A DNA stretch of 64,000 nt from Lotus japonicus (GCF_012489685.1 NC_080041.1:34151780-34215779), one strand, 5' to 3'. Shown: positions 48,301 to 59,589, numbered from the stretch's first letter. Notes: generated by a model not told the origin, from the sequence alone. Program-made: numbers and translations.

Positions 48301-51017
48301 CATGCTGATATGCAACTTCACTTAAAAGAATGAAAGGGAGGAGGGGAGGGGTGGGGGGATGAGGATCAAACTGTAGACTACTAAATCCGAGGCATACCAT
48401 GTCATGAAGATGTACTAAACTACAATATATCCCAAAATATTAAGTCGCATATATTACATAGCTAACAATCATGTGATTAACCATAGAGAAAACTGAACAA
48501 AATCTAGCACAACATTACTAAGCTTATAACATAGAAGTACCCCCCAACAAAGCACACACATATACTGCCAATAAAAAGAAGGAAAATGAATAATCACATG
48601 ATAGGCCCTATTTAAGTCTCTACTCTTGAACAACCAATACCGTGACAACTCTCAAGATTTTTATTTCAGCATAAAATCCGCATGGAGAAGAGAAGTAGAA
48701 CTTGAACAAAAATACAAAGTTTAGTTGTAGTGAAGTACCACATACCATGGGTACCACTATCCTGTCAAGATGTGTTTGCGTCAAAAATGTATATGACAGA
48801 AGTCCAATGCTTTGAGTCAAATTCCTGATCAAGGTAGTAAGAAAAGAAAAAGAAAAATTATAACAATTTCACTTTTAATAACTTCACATATAGCTGGCTT
48901 GTTGAAAAATCTCACTGCCATGTGAATAAGTGGAGCAACAGTTGAAAGAAATTGAGATAAAGAAGCAGCTATATTGTAATAATAAATGCATACAGAAAAT
49001 ATTTGTTTTAGGCTATAGCCTCAGCAGTGTTTAAATTCACATCAGTACAGTCATATAGAGCAGATTGTTCCAATGTCTCAAACCTTATTATATCTTCTCA
49101 TTTCTACAAGGTTATAAAAAAATGGTGGTTATTTTCAGTTTCTCCAAGTCCAATCAGAAAATCAATGCAACAATTAAAAAAAATAGCTAACTTTACATTA
49201 AAACAATATTGAGAGGTTATGGGGCCTTAGAATCTAAATAATAAAAATAATAATCACACTTTCTTCAAGTTAATTGAATGATTGACAATACAGCATGTAT
49301 GAACATTTGACCCATACCCATTTTTCAGATGGCGACTGAAGACTATGACATCTGCACCAAGCCTCATAGTACTGGTCTTGAAGCCATTTCCATCTAGAAC
49401 ACCAAATTGAAAATTAAATATGAAAGAGAATATCAAAATGATTAAAGAAAGAATGTCACAATGCATACACTGTCCAATAGCTTGCTTTGACTTTTTATCT
49501 GAAAATCCAAAACTCATACAACGACGCATTGCTTCCGGATCCATTCCACCACCATCATCTGATTGCCAGGTGTTAGCACCAAATCAAAACAATTAGAATC
49601 ATCCTATCAAGAGCAAATATGTTCCAATACAAGATTCAGGACTAGAAATTTAAAGCCATGTATGGAAGAGTTCCACACTTCCACTATACCTTGAATCAAC
49701 AATGCCGGACTTCCATCCCTTGGATTTGATGTTTTATCTACAAGGACAAAGGTAGCCCCATTTTGGATCTATCCTAAGAACAAATGTCAACAATGCAATA
49801 CAAATTGGAACAAAACTCAAACGTAAAAATATGAAATGATGATTTCAAATATGGAAAAGGCATAAAACAGAAGCGCCAATAGACACTAAGTTTTTACAAT
49901 AATCTATGCAATGACAAATAAAAAAATGCTCTCAAAGCAACTGAGGTAGAAATAAACCAGAAAGGCAGATATGTATAGAAGATGAACTATTTCTGGGAGG
50001 GGGAAATATCACAAAGTAATAGGCAATGTACTATTAGCTGGCAAGAGCTGACTTAGTAAGCACTAAGCAGCAAATGATGAAGAAAATGACAGCTAATAAT
50101 AAATAAATAAATAAAACATGCTTTTCAATAGTTCAAACATCAAGAATGATCACCTCATCAACTGCATTATCAAGAAGCTCTGCTATGGCTGCAAACAGAA
50201 GCCAAGAAAAAGAGCAACTCATTAATATAATCACGGAGATGGGAAAATAAAGTACTTATGAAGAAGGTACAAGTTTATATAGATGATAAGAACATACCAC
50301 CAAATGCCCACTTATGTGAAGTTGCATTTGAGTGAAGGAACATGGGGTGTACATGTAGATAGTTTTTTGCATCTGCAATCCAAGAAGAATAACAAAGATA
50401 TAAGAAGTCCAGAATGAACAAAATCTTAGTTTTGTGCTTACATGCTATAAGCTTGTCATCTACCATGTGAGATCTAAACCATAACCCCAATGTAAGTCAA
50501 GTGGGGCTTATCCAAAAAAAAAAAGTCAAGTGGGAAGAATAATTCACTCTGTATTTATACAAACTTGGTTGACAGGAAATTGAGTCAGGGTGTTACATCA
50601 GTGGAAAAAAGCAAGCATGCTATATCAATTTGAGGAAAAAAGTTATATTGGATTACTTTGGACTGTGACTGTAGAACGAGGCCCAATATCATAGTTTCCA
50701 GCTTTCCAAAACTGCCTACAAAGGGGTGCTGCACAAATGGATGAAGCATACGAAATGCCTGTGTCATCAATTGGTGACAGTCCCTGCTCCAATACACTAG
50801 AGTTACTATTGCCTGTACTTGGACAATTAGAGCTTCTATTTTCTTCAGAATCCTGTCTAGTAGCTCGAGATGGCTTATGCTTGGCTAGTCTGCCTTTATG
50901 AGTCTCAATTTGTTGCTTTGTACCAGTAACAAAATCTGTCCCCAATTTAGCAGTTACGGGACCAGCCTTTTCACTTTCATCATCACTAGTTAAATCCACA
51001 ATTTCTCTAGTGCTCAT
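39330..51017 (-). CDS. MORC6: MORC-family GHKL ATPase, MORC6/DMS11-like
   Basis: Nineteen coding exons join in frame with GT-AG introns to 679 residues: 51017-50657, 50372-50298, 50188-50154, 49768-49690, 49558-49469, 49393-49318, 48824-48746, 48127-47999, 47571-47473, 47382-47281, 47197-47054, 46938-46846, 45419-45368, 45268-45157, 42982-42777, 42696-42593, 40029-39950, 39749-39707, 39410-39330. The start follows a splice acceptor (exon from 51025). The GHKL ATPase has ELLDNAVDE (Glu 149, Asn 153), DDGGG (184-188) and YGNGFK (214-219). The S5-like middle and a C-terminal coiled coil (about 620-679) follow. The N-terminal motif [10 protein letters not shown] and the exact domain spacing point to MORC6 rather than MORC1/2. 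Arabidopsis MORC6 (DMS11) acts in nuclear transposon silencing with RNA-directed DNA methylation. No stop or frameshift is seen; expression is inferred. Confidence 0.92.
40496..41845. repeat. Inverted-repeat unit carrying a gypsy pol fragment
   Basis: Arms of about 190 bp (40496-40682) and 209 bp (41637-41845) are reverse complements; the right arm has one short extra piece. The arm sequence (TTAGAGTACATCA start, CTATATAAACTG with a TATA box) looks like the U3 part of a copia LTR. The 950-bp spacer has a tandem 28-bp piece with CTCCTCATAGGAAGAATCAACG (about 40705-40757) and the gypsy fragment. The unit lies inside the left copia LTR in the MORC intron. Confidence 0.75.
40890..41636 (+). pseudogene. 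Ty3/gypsy RT and RNase H fragment
   Basis: An open stretch starting inside [17 protein letters not shown], then FIDDILIYS (catalytic pair), [10 protein letters not shown], then the RNase H N-terminal part with [10 protein letters not shown] and FSDHKSLKY. This is plant Ty3/gypsy pol. Gag, protease, the RT start and integrase are absent. The frame runs into the inverted-repeat arm and stops at 41699. No frameshift is seen in the retained part, so the capture is fairly young. Confidence 0.9.
43090..43625 (+). mobile_element. Ty3/gypsy 5' LTR and gag start, truncated
   Basis: An LTR-like stretch TGATAGG to TATCA (43090-43345) is followed by TGGTATCAGAGC (43348-43359, tRNA-Met primer site). A gag start at 43383 has [20 protein letters not shown], the typical gypsy gag N-terminal pattern. 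The frame ends at about 43621 and homology is lost. It sits in the MORC intron 42983-45156, opposite to the gene. Confidence 0.7.
43640..43876. repeat. LTR-like or unclassified repeat piece
   Basis: A purine-rich start (GAGAGAGAGAATTGAG), then TAACAGATGCACTCTATATGC. It is possibly an LTR remnant in reverse orientation. No borders can be shown. Confidence 0.25.
43880..44419. repeat. MITE-like element with CCACCA minisatellite, left-truncated
   Basis: The right end ATCAAACGAGCCC (44407-44419) is the inverted terminal motif GGGCTCGTTTG. The part before it (GGTCTTATCCTATCAG) and the start at 43885 (TATTTAATCCA) match the element at 57103-58322. The centre (about 43977-44275) is a CCACCA-type minisatellite that translates to Thr, His and Pro runs in several frames. 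The left terminus is missing. Confidence 0.65.
44426..45081 (+). pseudogene. Copia pol remnant and LTR start
   Basis: [21 protein letters not shown] is the start of the copia RT domain; it is followed after a large deletion by the end of RNase H ([19 protein letters not shown] at about 44755-44830) with stops. A polypurine stretch (GCAGGGGCA) precedes an LTR-like start TGTTAGAGTACATAG at 44993. It lies in the same MORC intron as the gypsy fragment. Confidence 0.75.
45619..45887. mobile_element. MITE-like element in a MORC intron
   Basis: Ends GGCTCTGTTTGAG and CTCAAACAAGCC are inverted repeats; the interior is GGGG- and CCCC-rich with no coding potential. The target duplication is unclear (TAA-like bases on the right). 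It lies in intron 45420-46845. Confidence 0.6.
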
Positions 51018-52141
51018 ATTTATCCCTGTAACCAAAGTAAATCATAAACCGGGTTAGCAAGATGAAATCACATGTAAAAAGTGTCAGCAAATTCAACCTA
51101 TATTAGATCAACTATTACACGTAGTGTAAGAATTCAGGTACAGCTTGAAGTTGAAAAGGAATTCGTGTCACACAGGAAAACTTTGAAATTTAAGACATTA
51201 ATTGTAAATGGTATGCAGACACACATCAAAACACAAGCATGAAAGATCCATATATATCTTATATATCTAATTACAAAGCTTTCATCGCCATTCATCATAT
51301 TTTAATTTAGGAATGGACTCACTGTAGTTGTACATCAGTTGACAACACCCAGTATTATCTGAGATCCTCTATTTGTCACAGAGAGAACTAGATAGTACAA
51401 AATATCCACTCCAGAAATCTTGTATAGTTACTATAAGCAAGAATTAACAGGCTGATATATGTCACTTTAATATGCAATGAAAAAAAAAGACTAATAGTAT
51501 ACTTGTTTCTTAGAATCCTTGAGAATCTAAAACTATTTAACCAATCATAACAATCTGAAATCCGGAGCATATATACCCAAAAATATTCCATCAAGTGTAT
51601 GAACATTTGAATTGAGTAGAAGAGGGAGTTTAGTTCAGACTACAGATGAACAGGTTAGATCTGAATTTTAAGAAAACGGCCCAGTCAAGCAAATCAAAGC
51701 TAGCATGTTCCAATCAGTTTACTTTCCTCTTAATCAACTCTGCCACCAAGAAGCTACTCACATAAGCTTCTCCCGAGAATCAATTTTGACTTAACAATCA
51801 ATTATAGAAAGATTTCCGAACACGCGCCTAGTTTAGTTCCTCTCAAACTACATTGGTAACCAAAATTCCAACATGAATGCACAAGTACAGAAAAAGAAAC
51901 TCCTACTTCCCAGAATTGAAACAAACTACAAAACCCTGCTAGGTGTTACATATCAGTCTAATTTCTAACACTCTCAACACAAATTGCCAAACACAACAAC
52001 CCAGATGGAAAAAAAGCACTTCACCGAAACAGCTAAGGAAAGTGAAAGTAACAGAGAATGCATGATGATGAAAACGAGATTAAAATGCGGTTGAGAATTA
52101 GGGTTTGGGAAGAAAACGCAGAGGAAGATTGAGTAGCTTAC

Positions 52142-52310
52142 CGGAGAGAGAAGAGGAATGAGGAATTCGAAGGAGGATGGAAGTGGATGAGGAACGGGGA
52201 AACTGTGAGAGATGAAGATGGTGTCAGCGAAGTGTAGATACGGACAAGCTTCTGTTCTCTGTTCTCTCTCTTTCTCTCTCAACTTCGACAGACATAGGCG
52301 GATAGATACG
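52142..52310 (-). promoter_or_regulatory. 5' UTR exon and promoter side of the MORC gene
   Basis: The minus strand carries a CT- and GA-rich non-coding exon ending TCTCTCCG followed by GTAAGC (donor at 52141-52140), and no ATG is seen in it. The intron to the coding exon is 51026-52141. The 5' limit is approximate; no clear TATA box is seen upstream. Confidence 0.6.
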
Positions 52311-53565
52311 AGAAAATGACCTTTTTAGTTAAAGTTTTCCTCGTTTTGCCATGCTTGTTATGTTTGTGAGTTGAAAAATTAAAAACCCGGGCAGATTTTC
52401 TACCTCGTATTATACATCCTGCTTTTTTTATTTTTAATGAAATTTTATGTGGTCATTATTTTTCGCACAATTTTAATTTTCTCTTTTGATATACTCTTTT
52501 TGTTACAAAACTATGGTTGTTATAGCTTTTGTGTGTTTTTTTTTTAATTATTGTTGTTTTACAAATTCAAAACATTTTATCTCATTCTCTTTCATTGATG
52601 TCATCGTTTAATATTGTATCACTCAACTACCACATCTTATTTCTATCTATCACAATTCTCACCAATTAGTTGACCAATGATTTTCATTCTATCTCTTTCA
52701 TATAACTCATTAAATAAGGGTGTTTCAGTCAAATTATAACATCAATTAATGAACTCTTAAACTTTATGCATAGGGTAAAAAAAAAGAAATCAGAAAGCAG
52801 AAACAAACACAGACGGATCAGACGAACAAAACCTAGAAACCAACGTTAGCACTGCGTCCCGACCACAGCCAGACCCAACATCCTTCTAGAAGAAACCCAT
52901 CATCACCAGCAGGAAGCCAAAAACGCCAAGGTCGGAAGGCGACCATAGCCTCAACGATCTCGTCATTGCCAATGAAAATTAAGGAGAGGAAGCAACAACA
53001 CTAGCAGGAAGCCAAAAAAACATCGAAGCTGGAAGGCGATCGTAGCCTCAATGAACTCGCCAACACCAAAGAAAGAAAAGGAAAGGAAGTTGTGCCTACG
53101 AGCCTAGAAAGACACCCCACCACCGCTCCAAGAAGCGTCAACATCGCGACCTGCAATAGAAAAGGAAAGAATAGAGAAGAACCTCTACCTTCACCAACAT
53201 TCTAACCTTGCCAACATAACCACCACCGTCAGCCTCGATCCAACTGAGTCTGGTCGAGGCACCACCTAGCTCAACCACCACACCATCACACCCAGCCACC
53301 AACAAGCTCCCTGACCAAAAACCCAAAACCCCTGCAGTAAACGGAACGACCCAAAACACCTCCACCGAGAAAACCCATAAACACTCAACAGCGCCAGCGA
53401 AGCAGGGAGGAAGAGAAGTGGCGTCGGGAACCAGGAGACACACCACACAGGACCAGCATAAAGAGTGCTCGACAGAACCATCTGAAGCAAGACCCATGAA
53501 CTATACACATCAAGGAGAAAATGGAGAGCTACACTAGGACGAAGGGAGATCAGAACAAATATGAT
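52311..53565. other. Non-coding DNA upstream of the MORC gene
   Basis: 52311-52800 is AT-rich and includes the putative MORC promoter. 52800-53565 is GC-richer, with scattered words such as GCCAACACCAAAG and AAGCCAAAAACG. It continues at 54286 after the hAT insertion (GAGCTACACCAGGACGA on both sides). No convincing protein is seen in any frame. Confidence 0.45.
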
Positions 53566-53573
53566 CCCGAGCT

Positions 53574-54277
53574 CAGTGGCGGAGGCAGGAATTTTATAAG
53601 GGGGTGACGAAGATTTAAAGGAATGTAATTTATAAGAAAATTTTAATTTTTCTCACAAAGCGTGTGCAAAAAAATCATATATAACTAGCAATTTTTTATA
53701 AGCATGAGAAATATATAATTAGTTTGAGTACAAAAGATACTAACCAGCTCATAAAGATTTTGACAAGAACAAAATTGAGACTTGACAAAAAGACATTAGT
53801 TGGGTATACCCTCTCAAAAGGTAGTAGAAAAAGTAGCCTACAGTAAGTTCATAGTAGAAAATCGCAGAGAAAGAAGCTATTTCAAAGAATATTTTTTTCT
53901 CATTATCATGTAGAAAATCATAGTTCAGTTTTAGTATATTTAGCACCACATTACTTCAATTTCTTTTGAGTACATCAGAGTGGAGAAGGCACAAGCAGTA
54001 CCTAAACACTAAAACACACCAATCAATCGATCACCACATTAACTGCAATTTATAAGTGTGACTAGCAAAAGTGGTTGGACTATAAATTTAGAACTTATCA
54101 ATCATGCATCAGCCATCAGGAATTTATGCCATGGAAAGGTATTCTCTACTTCACCTATTGGATAAACTAAAAGTGAGGGGTGCAAAAAAATATTTTTTCA
54201 CTAAGTACTAGTTAGAAAATTTTCCAACTTGGGGGTGACTGGAGCATGAGGCAGTCACCCCACTCCCTCCGTCCCTG
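53574..54277. mobile_element. Non-autonomous hAT-type element
   Basis: A 704-bp element with inverted ends CAGTGGCGGAGGCAGG and, on the other strand from the right, CAGGGACGGAGGGAG. A perfect 8-bp duplication CCCGAGCT flanks it (53566-53573 and 54278-54285). The 8-bp duplication and CAG-type ends are hAT hallmarks. There is no transposase frame. Confidence 0.88.
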
Positions 54278-54285
54278 CCCGAGCT

Positions 54286-55544
54286 ACACCAGGACGAGGA
54301 AGAACGCCATCACCGAGCTACACAAAGGAGCAAAGGTCACTAGCTACATATCGGACGGAGTGAAGATCCACAACAAATGTCTATATGTGTTTAACGCTAT
54401 TTAGCGTAGATTGATGTGTCAAATATTTTGTATAATATTAAAGGAGAAGAAGTATTTATGACTCATTTTAAACGAAGTTATAATTATAGTATTATTGTTT
54501 AGAAGGATGCCAAGAAATTCATCGTGTTCGGAAATGTTCGAAAACAACACTTTATCGTAGAAACATTAGTTAAGCCCTAAATGATATTCAAGCGGGGATT
54601 TAACTTTTTTCTATATCTCTATGATGACGTGTTTTGATTTGTTGAGTTTTGACTATAATATTGTTATGATAAAAATATTTTCGGCAGCTAGTGCTTTTGG
54701 GTCATAAACGAGACGAAAGTCAGGAAAGTACATTTCGAGATATTTTTGGACTTGAACTAGGGAACAAGACAAGAGAGTCATGTGGAACCCATAGAGTTGG
54801 TAGAATATCACCATCATGGTGGAGCAACTAGATATTTACTTAGGGTTGGTAAATGTCACTATCATGGTGACTCAGCAAGACATTAACTTGAACTCACTTT
54901 TGACCACACAATCAAGCAAGATCAAAATTTTCTCCTTATCTTTTAGAGGCTTGGTGGACCCCTCTTCTCCCATTTACCAAGTTCATTTGCTTTTTGGCAA
55001 GTGTGAAAAGAGAGAAAAAGTTAGCGAAAATTGAGAAAAGAAAGAAAGAGAAAGCAAAAAGAGCTCACATTTCTTCTTCTTCCACCATTATAACCGCCAC
55101 TTTTTTGCCTCTAGCACTATCATCTTCTCATTTTCCTTAGCTTCATTCATCAAAGAGGTAGAGTATTTCATGGGCTTTGTAGTGATGGTCTTCATTTTCA
55201 AAAAGAATGAGTTTTAGTTTTCATGTGTGCTCAAGATCACTTATTACCTTCACGAATGTTGTAGTTCTTCTCTTTATCTCCATGGTGATGTAAAGGGTTT
55301 TGTAAAATTTTGAGTTTTTCCACTTGATTCTCTTTCAAAAATGGCTTCCATCCAAAGTGCTTTTGTTAAGGTTATAGTCTTTTTTTTTGTTACAAGAGGA
55401 AAGTTGTTAAGGTTATAGTCTAGGTAAGGATCATTTGAACCATGAAATTTTTTTCCAAAAAAAATTTTAGTTTTTTATTTTGGAAAAACTATACAGTTTG
55501 AGTTTTGAAACCCCTTGCTAATGTTGTTGTTGATGTTAAGAGAT
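54286..55544. other. Non-coding DNA, no recognised gene
   Basis: The first 100 bp continue the repeat that was split by the hAT element. The rest is AT-rich, with only short frames and no known motif. Confidence 0.4.
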
Positions 55545-56935
55545 GATAAGTGCCATTTTTACATATATTTTGATATCTTTTTCGCCACTCTTTTGGCTTG
55601 TATGCTTGAATTATTGATCGTTTTATCCAATTGATTAATTTGTTATATACTTAGTTTTAGTATAGATATTATATATAAATTATATCTAATCCCCTAATTT
55701 TGATATAGGATTGAAGCTTAAAGAAAATTCAAGTCGTCCCACAAGGGGGTCATTTAGAAAATAAAGATTTAGAGGAAAAAACATGTTTTGATGAAGAATT
55801 GAGGATTCGCTGAGCAACAATGGCAGTTAAAAAACCCAACCTTGAAGGAACCTGGCCACCCGGCGCCAAAAACAGGCCGCCTAGCGCCCTATGCTGTGTT
55901 GTTTTCACTATAAAAAGCTTCTTTTAAGAAGCTGATGAGATAACTTGATCAGAACTTCGATCCATCACAGAGAAACATTAGAGAAACAAGGAGAGAGGCT
56001 TAGGAGGCTAGAGAAGAAGCTCCGGAGGTTGGATTCGGCGGCGACACATCACGACGGTTTTGTTTTTTCTTGTTCTTCATCTTCATTTGTAAATCTATCC
56101 ATGAAAATGGATAGTTAATCTTTCTTTTGTTGGAATTTGATATAATTGTGTGATACTTATGCTCTCTATGTGATTCTATTCAATATAAAGCATGTTTCTT
56201 GTTCATTATTTAGTAGTTTTCTCTTGACCTTCATGTTATATCTTAAATTGATCACCTATGATATGTTACTTGATTCGACTTGTGAGCAGAAGCTACAACG
56301 CTTTGAATCCGAACTAGAGTTAATCACCTAAAAATCCTAATTTCTAGACATAGAGTTATGTTTGTTAGTCACTTAAACACCCACACTTCATGATAACTTT
56401 ATTTCTTAATCATGTGAGACATCAATGTTTAGGATTAGAAGAGTTATTGCTATCCACTCATGCAAGACATCGATGATGTAGGGTTGAACGGGTATAGATG
56501 AATCATATGTGATTAGTTTGTATTTGAATCACTATAATTGCACATAGATCATTTAATGAAGTCTAATCCCAGCAAATTCTTATTTATGTTGTTTCTCCAT
56601 CATTTTATATGTTTTCCTATTTATTTTCATGGATAAACAATAAAACTCTTGTGAATTCATCATTTGAGTTTGTAAACTATTGAACGACATAAGTATTACA
56701 CCTTTTAAAGGACGATAAAACCCGTATCGAATATGCTTTTCCTATTTATTTTCATGGATAAACAATAAAACTCTTGTGAATTCATCATTTGAGTTTGTAA
56801 ACTATTGAACGACATAAGTATTACACCTTTTAAAGGACGATAAAACCCGTATCGAATATGCTTTACTACAATTGAATAAGGGTTTAATTCTAAAAGCAAT
56901 ACAATCAAGGAAAAAACTTTTATGAAGAAACTTTC
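55545..56935 (+). repeat. Unclassified dispersed repeat, plus copy
   Basis: It begins GATAAGTGCCATTTT and ends near ACAATCAAGGAAAAA, the same end motifs in the same order as the reverse complement of 16930-18545. GACGATAAAACCCGTATC near its right end is also shared. It is non-coding. Confidence 0.55.
56612..56864. repeat. Tandem duplication, 125-bp unit, two copies
   Basis: Units start at 56612 and 56737 (TTTTCCTATTTATTTTCATG) and are essentially identical, so the duplication is recent. It lies inside the repeat at 55545-56935. Confidence 0.93.
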
Positions 56936-57102
56936 AAAAATCTAATTAGTTTTTCCTAAAGTTGAAGTCTTGAGAAATTCCTTTATGAATTAAGGCTTGG
57001 TTTTGAAATTTGAGGTCACCATATCTCATACTTGTGTAATAATTAGCTTATGAAAAAAAATCTATCTTGACAACTAACCATGTATTGTCGAACCTATACT
57101 AT

Positions 57103-58322
57103 GGGCTCGTTTGGCACGCCGTATTAGGCATGATAGTATAAGCTTATACAATACATTATGAGTTTATCCATTGTTTGGTGATGACATTGTATTGTATAAG
57201 CTTATCCATCAAAGTCCCCTTATACGTTAAAATGACGTATTATTTAATCCATCATGTGAGTGATGGATAAGGCATGATAAGGTTGTGATGTATAAGTCAC
57301 CATCACCACCACCCTCTATTGCTGCCAACTTACACCATCATTGGCACCACCACCGCCACCACCCGATCACCGTCGCCGCCACCACCACCACCACCGCCGC
57401 CACCCGATCACCGTCACTGCCACCACCACCACCACCATTGCCTCCACCCTCCACCGTCGCCGCCACCACCACCACCACCACCATTGCCTCCACCCTCCAC
57501 CGTCGCCGTCACCCGATCACCGTCGCCGCCACCACCACCACCACCATTGCCTCCACCCGATCACCGTCGTCGCCACCACCACCACCACCGCCACCACCCG
57601 ATCACCGTCGCCGCCACCACCACCACCACCATTGCCTCCACCCTCCACCATCGCCGCCACCTTACTAAGCCGCCACCGCCTTACCACCACCACCACACTC
57701 TATCGTCGCCAACACCACAACCACCATCGCTGCCACCACCGCCACCACCCGATCACCACCACCGCCACCACCGGTGTTGCCGCCACCGCCACCACCACCG
57801 CCGCCGCCCTACCGCCGCCACCGACACCACAACCACCACCCTATCGCCACCACCACCATAATCGTCGTCACCACTCTATTGCCACCACCGACACCACAAC
57901 CACCACCCTATCGCCACCACCACCACCATTGCCTCCACCACCGCCTTACCACCACCACCACCACCCTATCATCGCCACCACCATCACTGCCACCACCACC
58001 TCCAACCTATCTCCACTGTCACCACCACCGCCACCAACACCAACCTACCACCATTGCCACCACCACCACCAACCTACCACTACTTCCATCACCACCGCCA
58101 CCACCGTTATAATCATCTCCATATTTGATTTTTATTATATACCATTATTCAATACTTCATTAAACATAAAATTGCATCAATTTAAACGATATGGTAAATT
58201 ATACAGAGTATGTCCAAACGCTGGATAGTATAAAAAAGTTATCAGGGCTTATACTATCAGGCCTAATACTATCAGGTCTTATACTATCAGGCCTTATACT
58301 ATACGTCGCACCAAACGGGCCC
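57103..58322. mobile_element. MITE-like element enlarged by a CCACCA minisatellite
   Basis: Terminal inverted repeats of about 24 bp start GGGCTCGTTTGG and GGGCCCGTTTGG; TAT flanks both ends (57100-57102 and 58323-58325). About 190 bp at each end are element-specific and include short repeats of ATACTATCAGGCCTTA (58225-58300). The middle (57299-58110) is a CCACCA-type minisatellite with a higher-order unit (CGATCACCGTCGCCGCCACC). The long open frames there encode only His, Pro and Thr runs and are not genes. Confidence 0.72.
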
Positions 58323-58865
58323 TATGTGTATGAGGTGAGAAATTTCAAGTTAAGTGGTTTATGTGATATTTAGGTGAATAGGAAAATGGGTTTGTTGTTA
58401 AAAAGGATTTTAGAAAATTTTGGGGTTATTGTTCGGGTGGGGCCGAGGGCACCATAGGGACTAGGGGTGATTTCTATGTTAAAAGCTTCACTATGGGGTG
58501 ATGAGAGGGTCGTGAGAATAAGGAAAAATTGTAAAAGAGATTTTAGAAGAGTTTGGAATTGTTATTTTACATGTATGGCTGACGCAACTGAGATCACACA
58601 TGACGACGCTAAAATGATAATTAATTAATAATACATAATATAGAGCTATCACCAATTATTAAGGGAATGTGAAACCCTAAATAATAAATATAAAACTGGT
58701 ATAAGAGAGTTTTAAATTTGGAAGTCATTTATATATGGGAAAGGCCTTTAGCATCCACGACATTCGCAAATAATAGTTACCTTTGAATTGATTAATAACT
58801 TTTAAAATATCTATTTTACCCAAAGAAATATTTTTTATCTTATTCAATTCTATTAATAAAGGGGA
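58323..58865. other. Non-coding DNA, no recognised feature
   Basis: AT-rich, with no frame that resembles a known protein. Confidence 0.4.
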
Positions 58866-59214
58866 AAATGTTATTTAGAAAATTGGCCCAACAAACTTTT
58901 GAAGTTTGCACCTCCTTATCTTTGTGACCTTCGTCCTCCAACTAATATGTCTCGTAACTGTAAAGAGGTGTGCTGTCAATTTGTAATAGAATCAGATTCC
59001 TCACTTGCTGTTGGCTGGGTCACATCACAACAAAATAGACCCTGGAAGCTACAACGGGAAATAGTGCAGATTGATTTGTTAATGGAAGAGGTGGAATATA
59101 TGTAGGGGGGTTAATCATATCTTTCAGGAAGCTAATAGCTTTGCTGATCAGCTAGCTTAAGAACTACTGCTGTTTGGGCGTACTTCCGTTGAAGGTTTTG
59201 GATGGAAGTTGTTC
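58866..59214 (+). pseudogene. LINE RNase H remnant (RVT_3 type), interrupted by an LTR
   Basis: FVIESDSSLAVGWV followed by NRPWKLQREIVQIDLL, then in a shifted frame NHIFQEANSFADQLA, is the RNase H domain found at the end of plant LINEs. A stop (59103-59105), a frameshift and a further stop break it. The translation stops matching at GWKLFC, exactly where the gypsy LTR begins (59215). Confidence 0.78.
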
Positions 59215-59589
59215 TGTACTAGGGCAAGCTTACGTAAGAGAAAGACAAAAAGTAAACCCTAGCAGAGCACTAAAATAGCAAAACTACCATAAAAGGAATA
59301 TTCTCATTAATGCTGAAAAAGTTAGTTTCGTACAAGTGGATGACCTCCCCTTTTATAGAGGGGGTGGTCATGATATGGATCTTTCCTATATTTGGGCCTG
59401 ACAATTAGGGCCCAAATCCCCGTACATATAAGACAAATCCAAAGGAATCTTCCAGCTGGCTTGTGGGTCCATCACCTAAGGGAGGGTAATGAAGCTCGTC
59501 ATGTTGCCTTTCCCGCCTTGGCTATCGTCATTGGTTTATTGTTCATTTTGGGCGGGACATAATCTTCTTTATGTCCCGCCCAGTCCACA
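59215..59589 (-). repeat. 3' LTR of a minus-strand Ty3/gypsy element
   Basis: On the minus strand it runs from TGTGGACTGGGCGGG (59589) to CTAGTACA (59215), 375 bp, with TG and CA ends. A polypurine tract (TTGGGGGCA, 59590-59598) stands directly before it. It carries a TATA box (minus strand TATAAAA at 59357-59351). It is inserted in the LINE remnant. Confidence 0.75.

Noticed and set aside
51018..51035. Upstream start for the MORC protein adding six residues
   Set aside because: These codons lie across the splice acceptor at 51025; the first ATG in the exon is 51017.
53138..53497. 119-residue minus-strand frame rich in Val, Cys and Trp
   Set aside because: It is the reverse of GC-rich repeat text; no domain, no matching splice signals, and no upstream promoter.
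57285..58228. Long His/Pro/Thr-rich open frames in three phases
   Set aside because: They come from the CCACCA minisatellite, which lacks stops in every plus-strand frame; no conserved domain.
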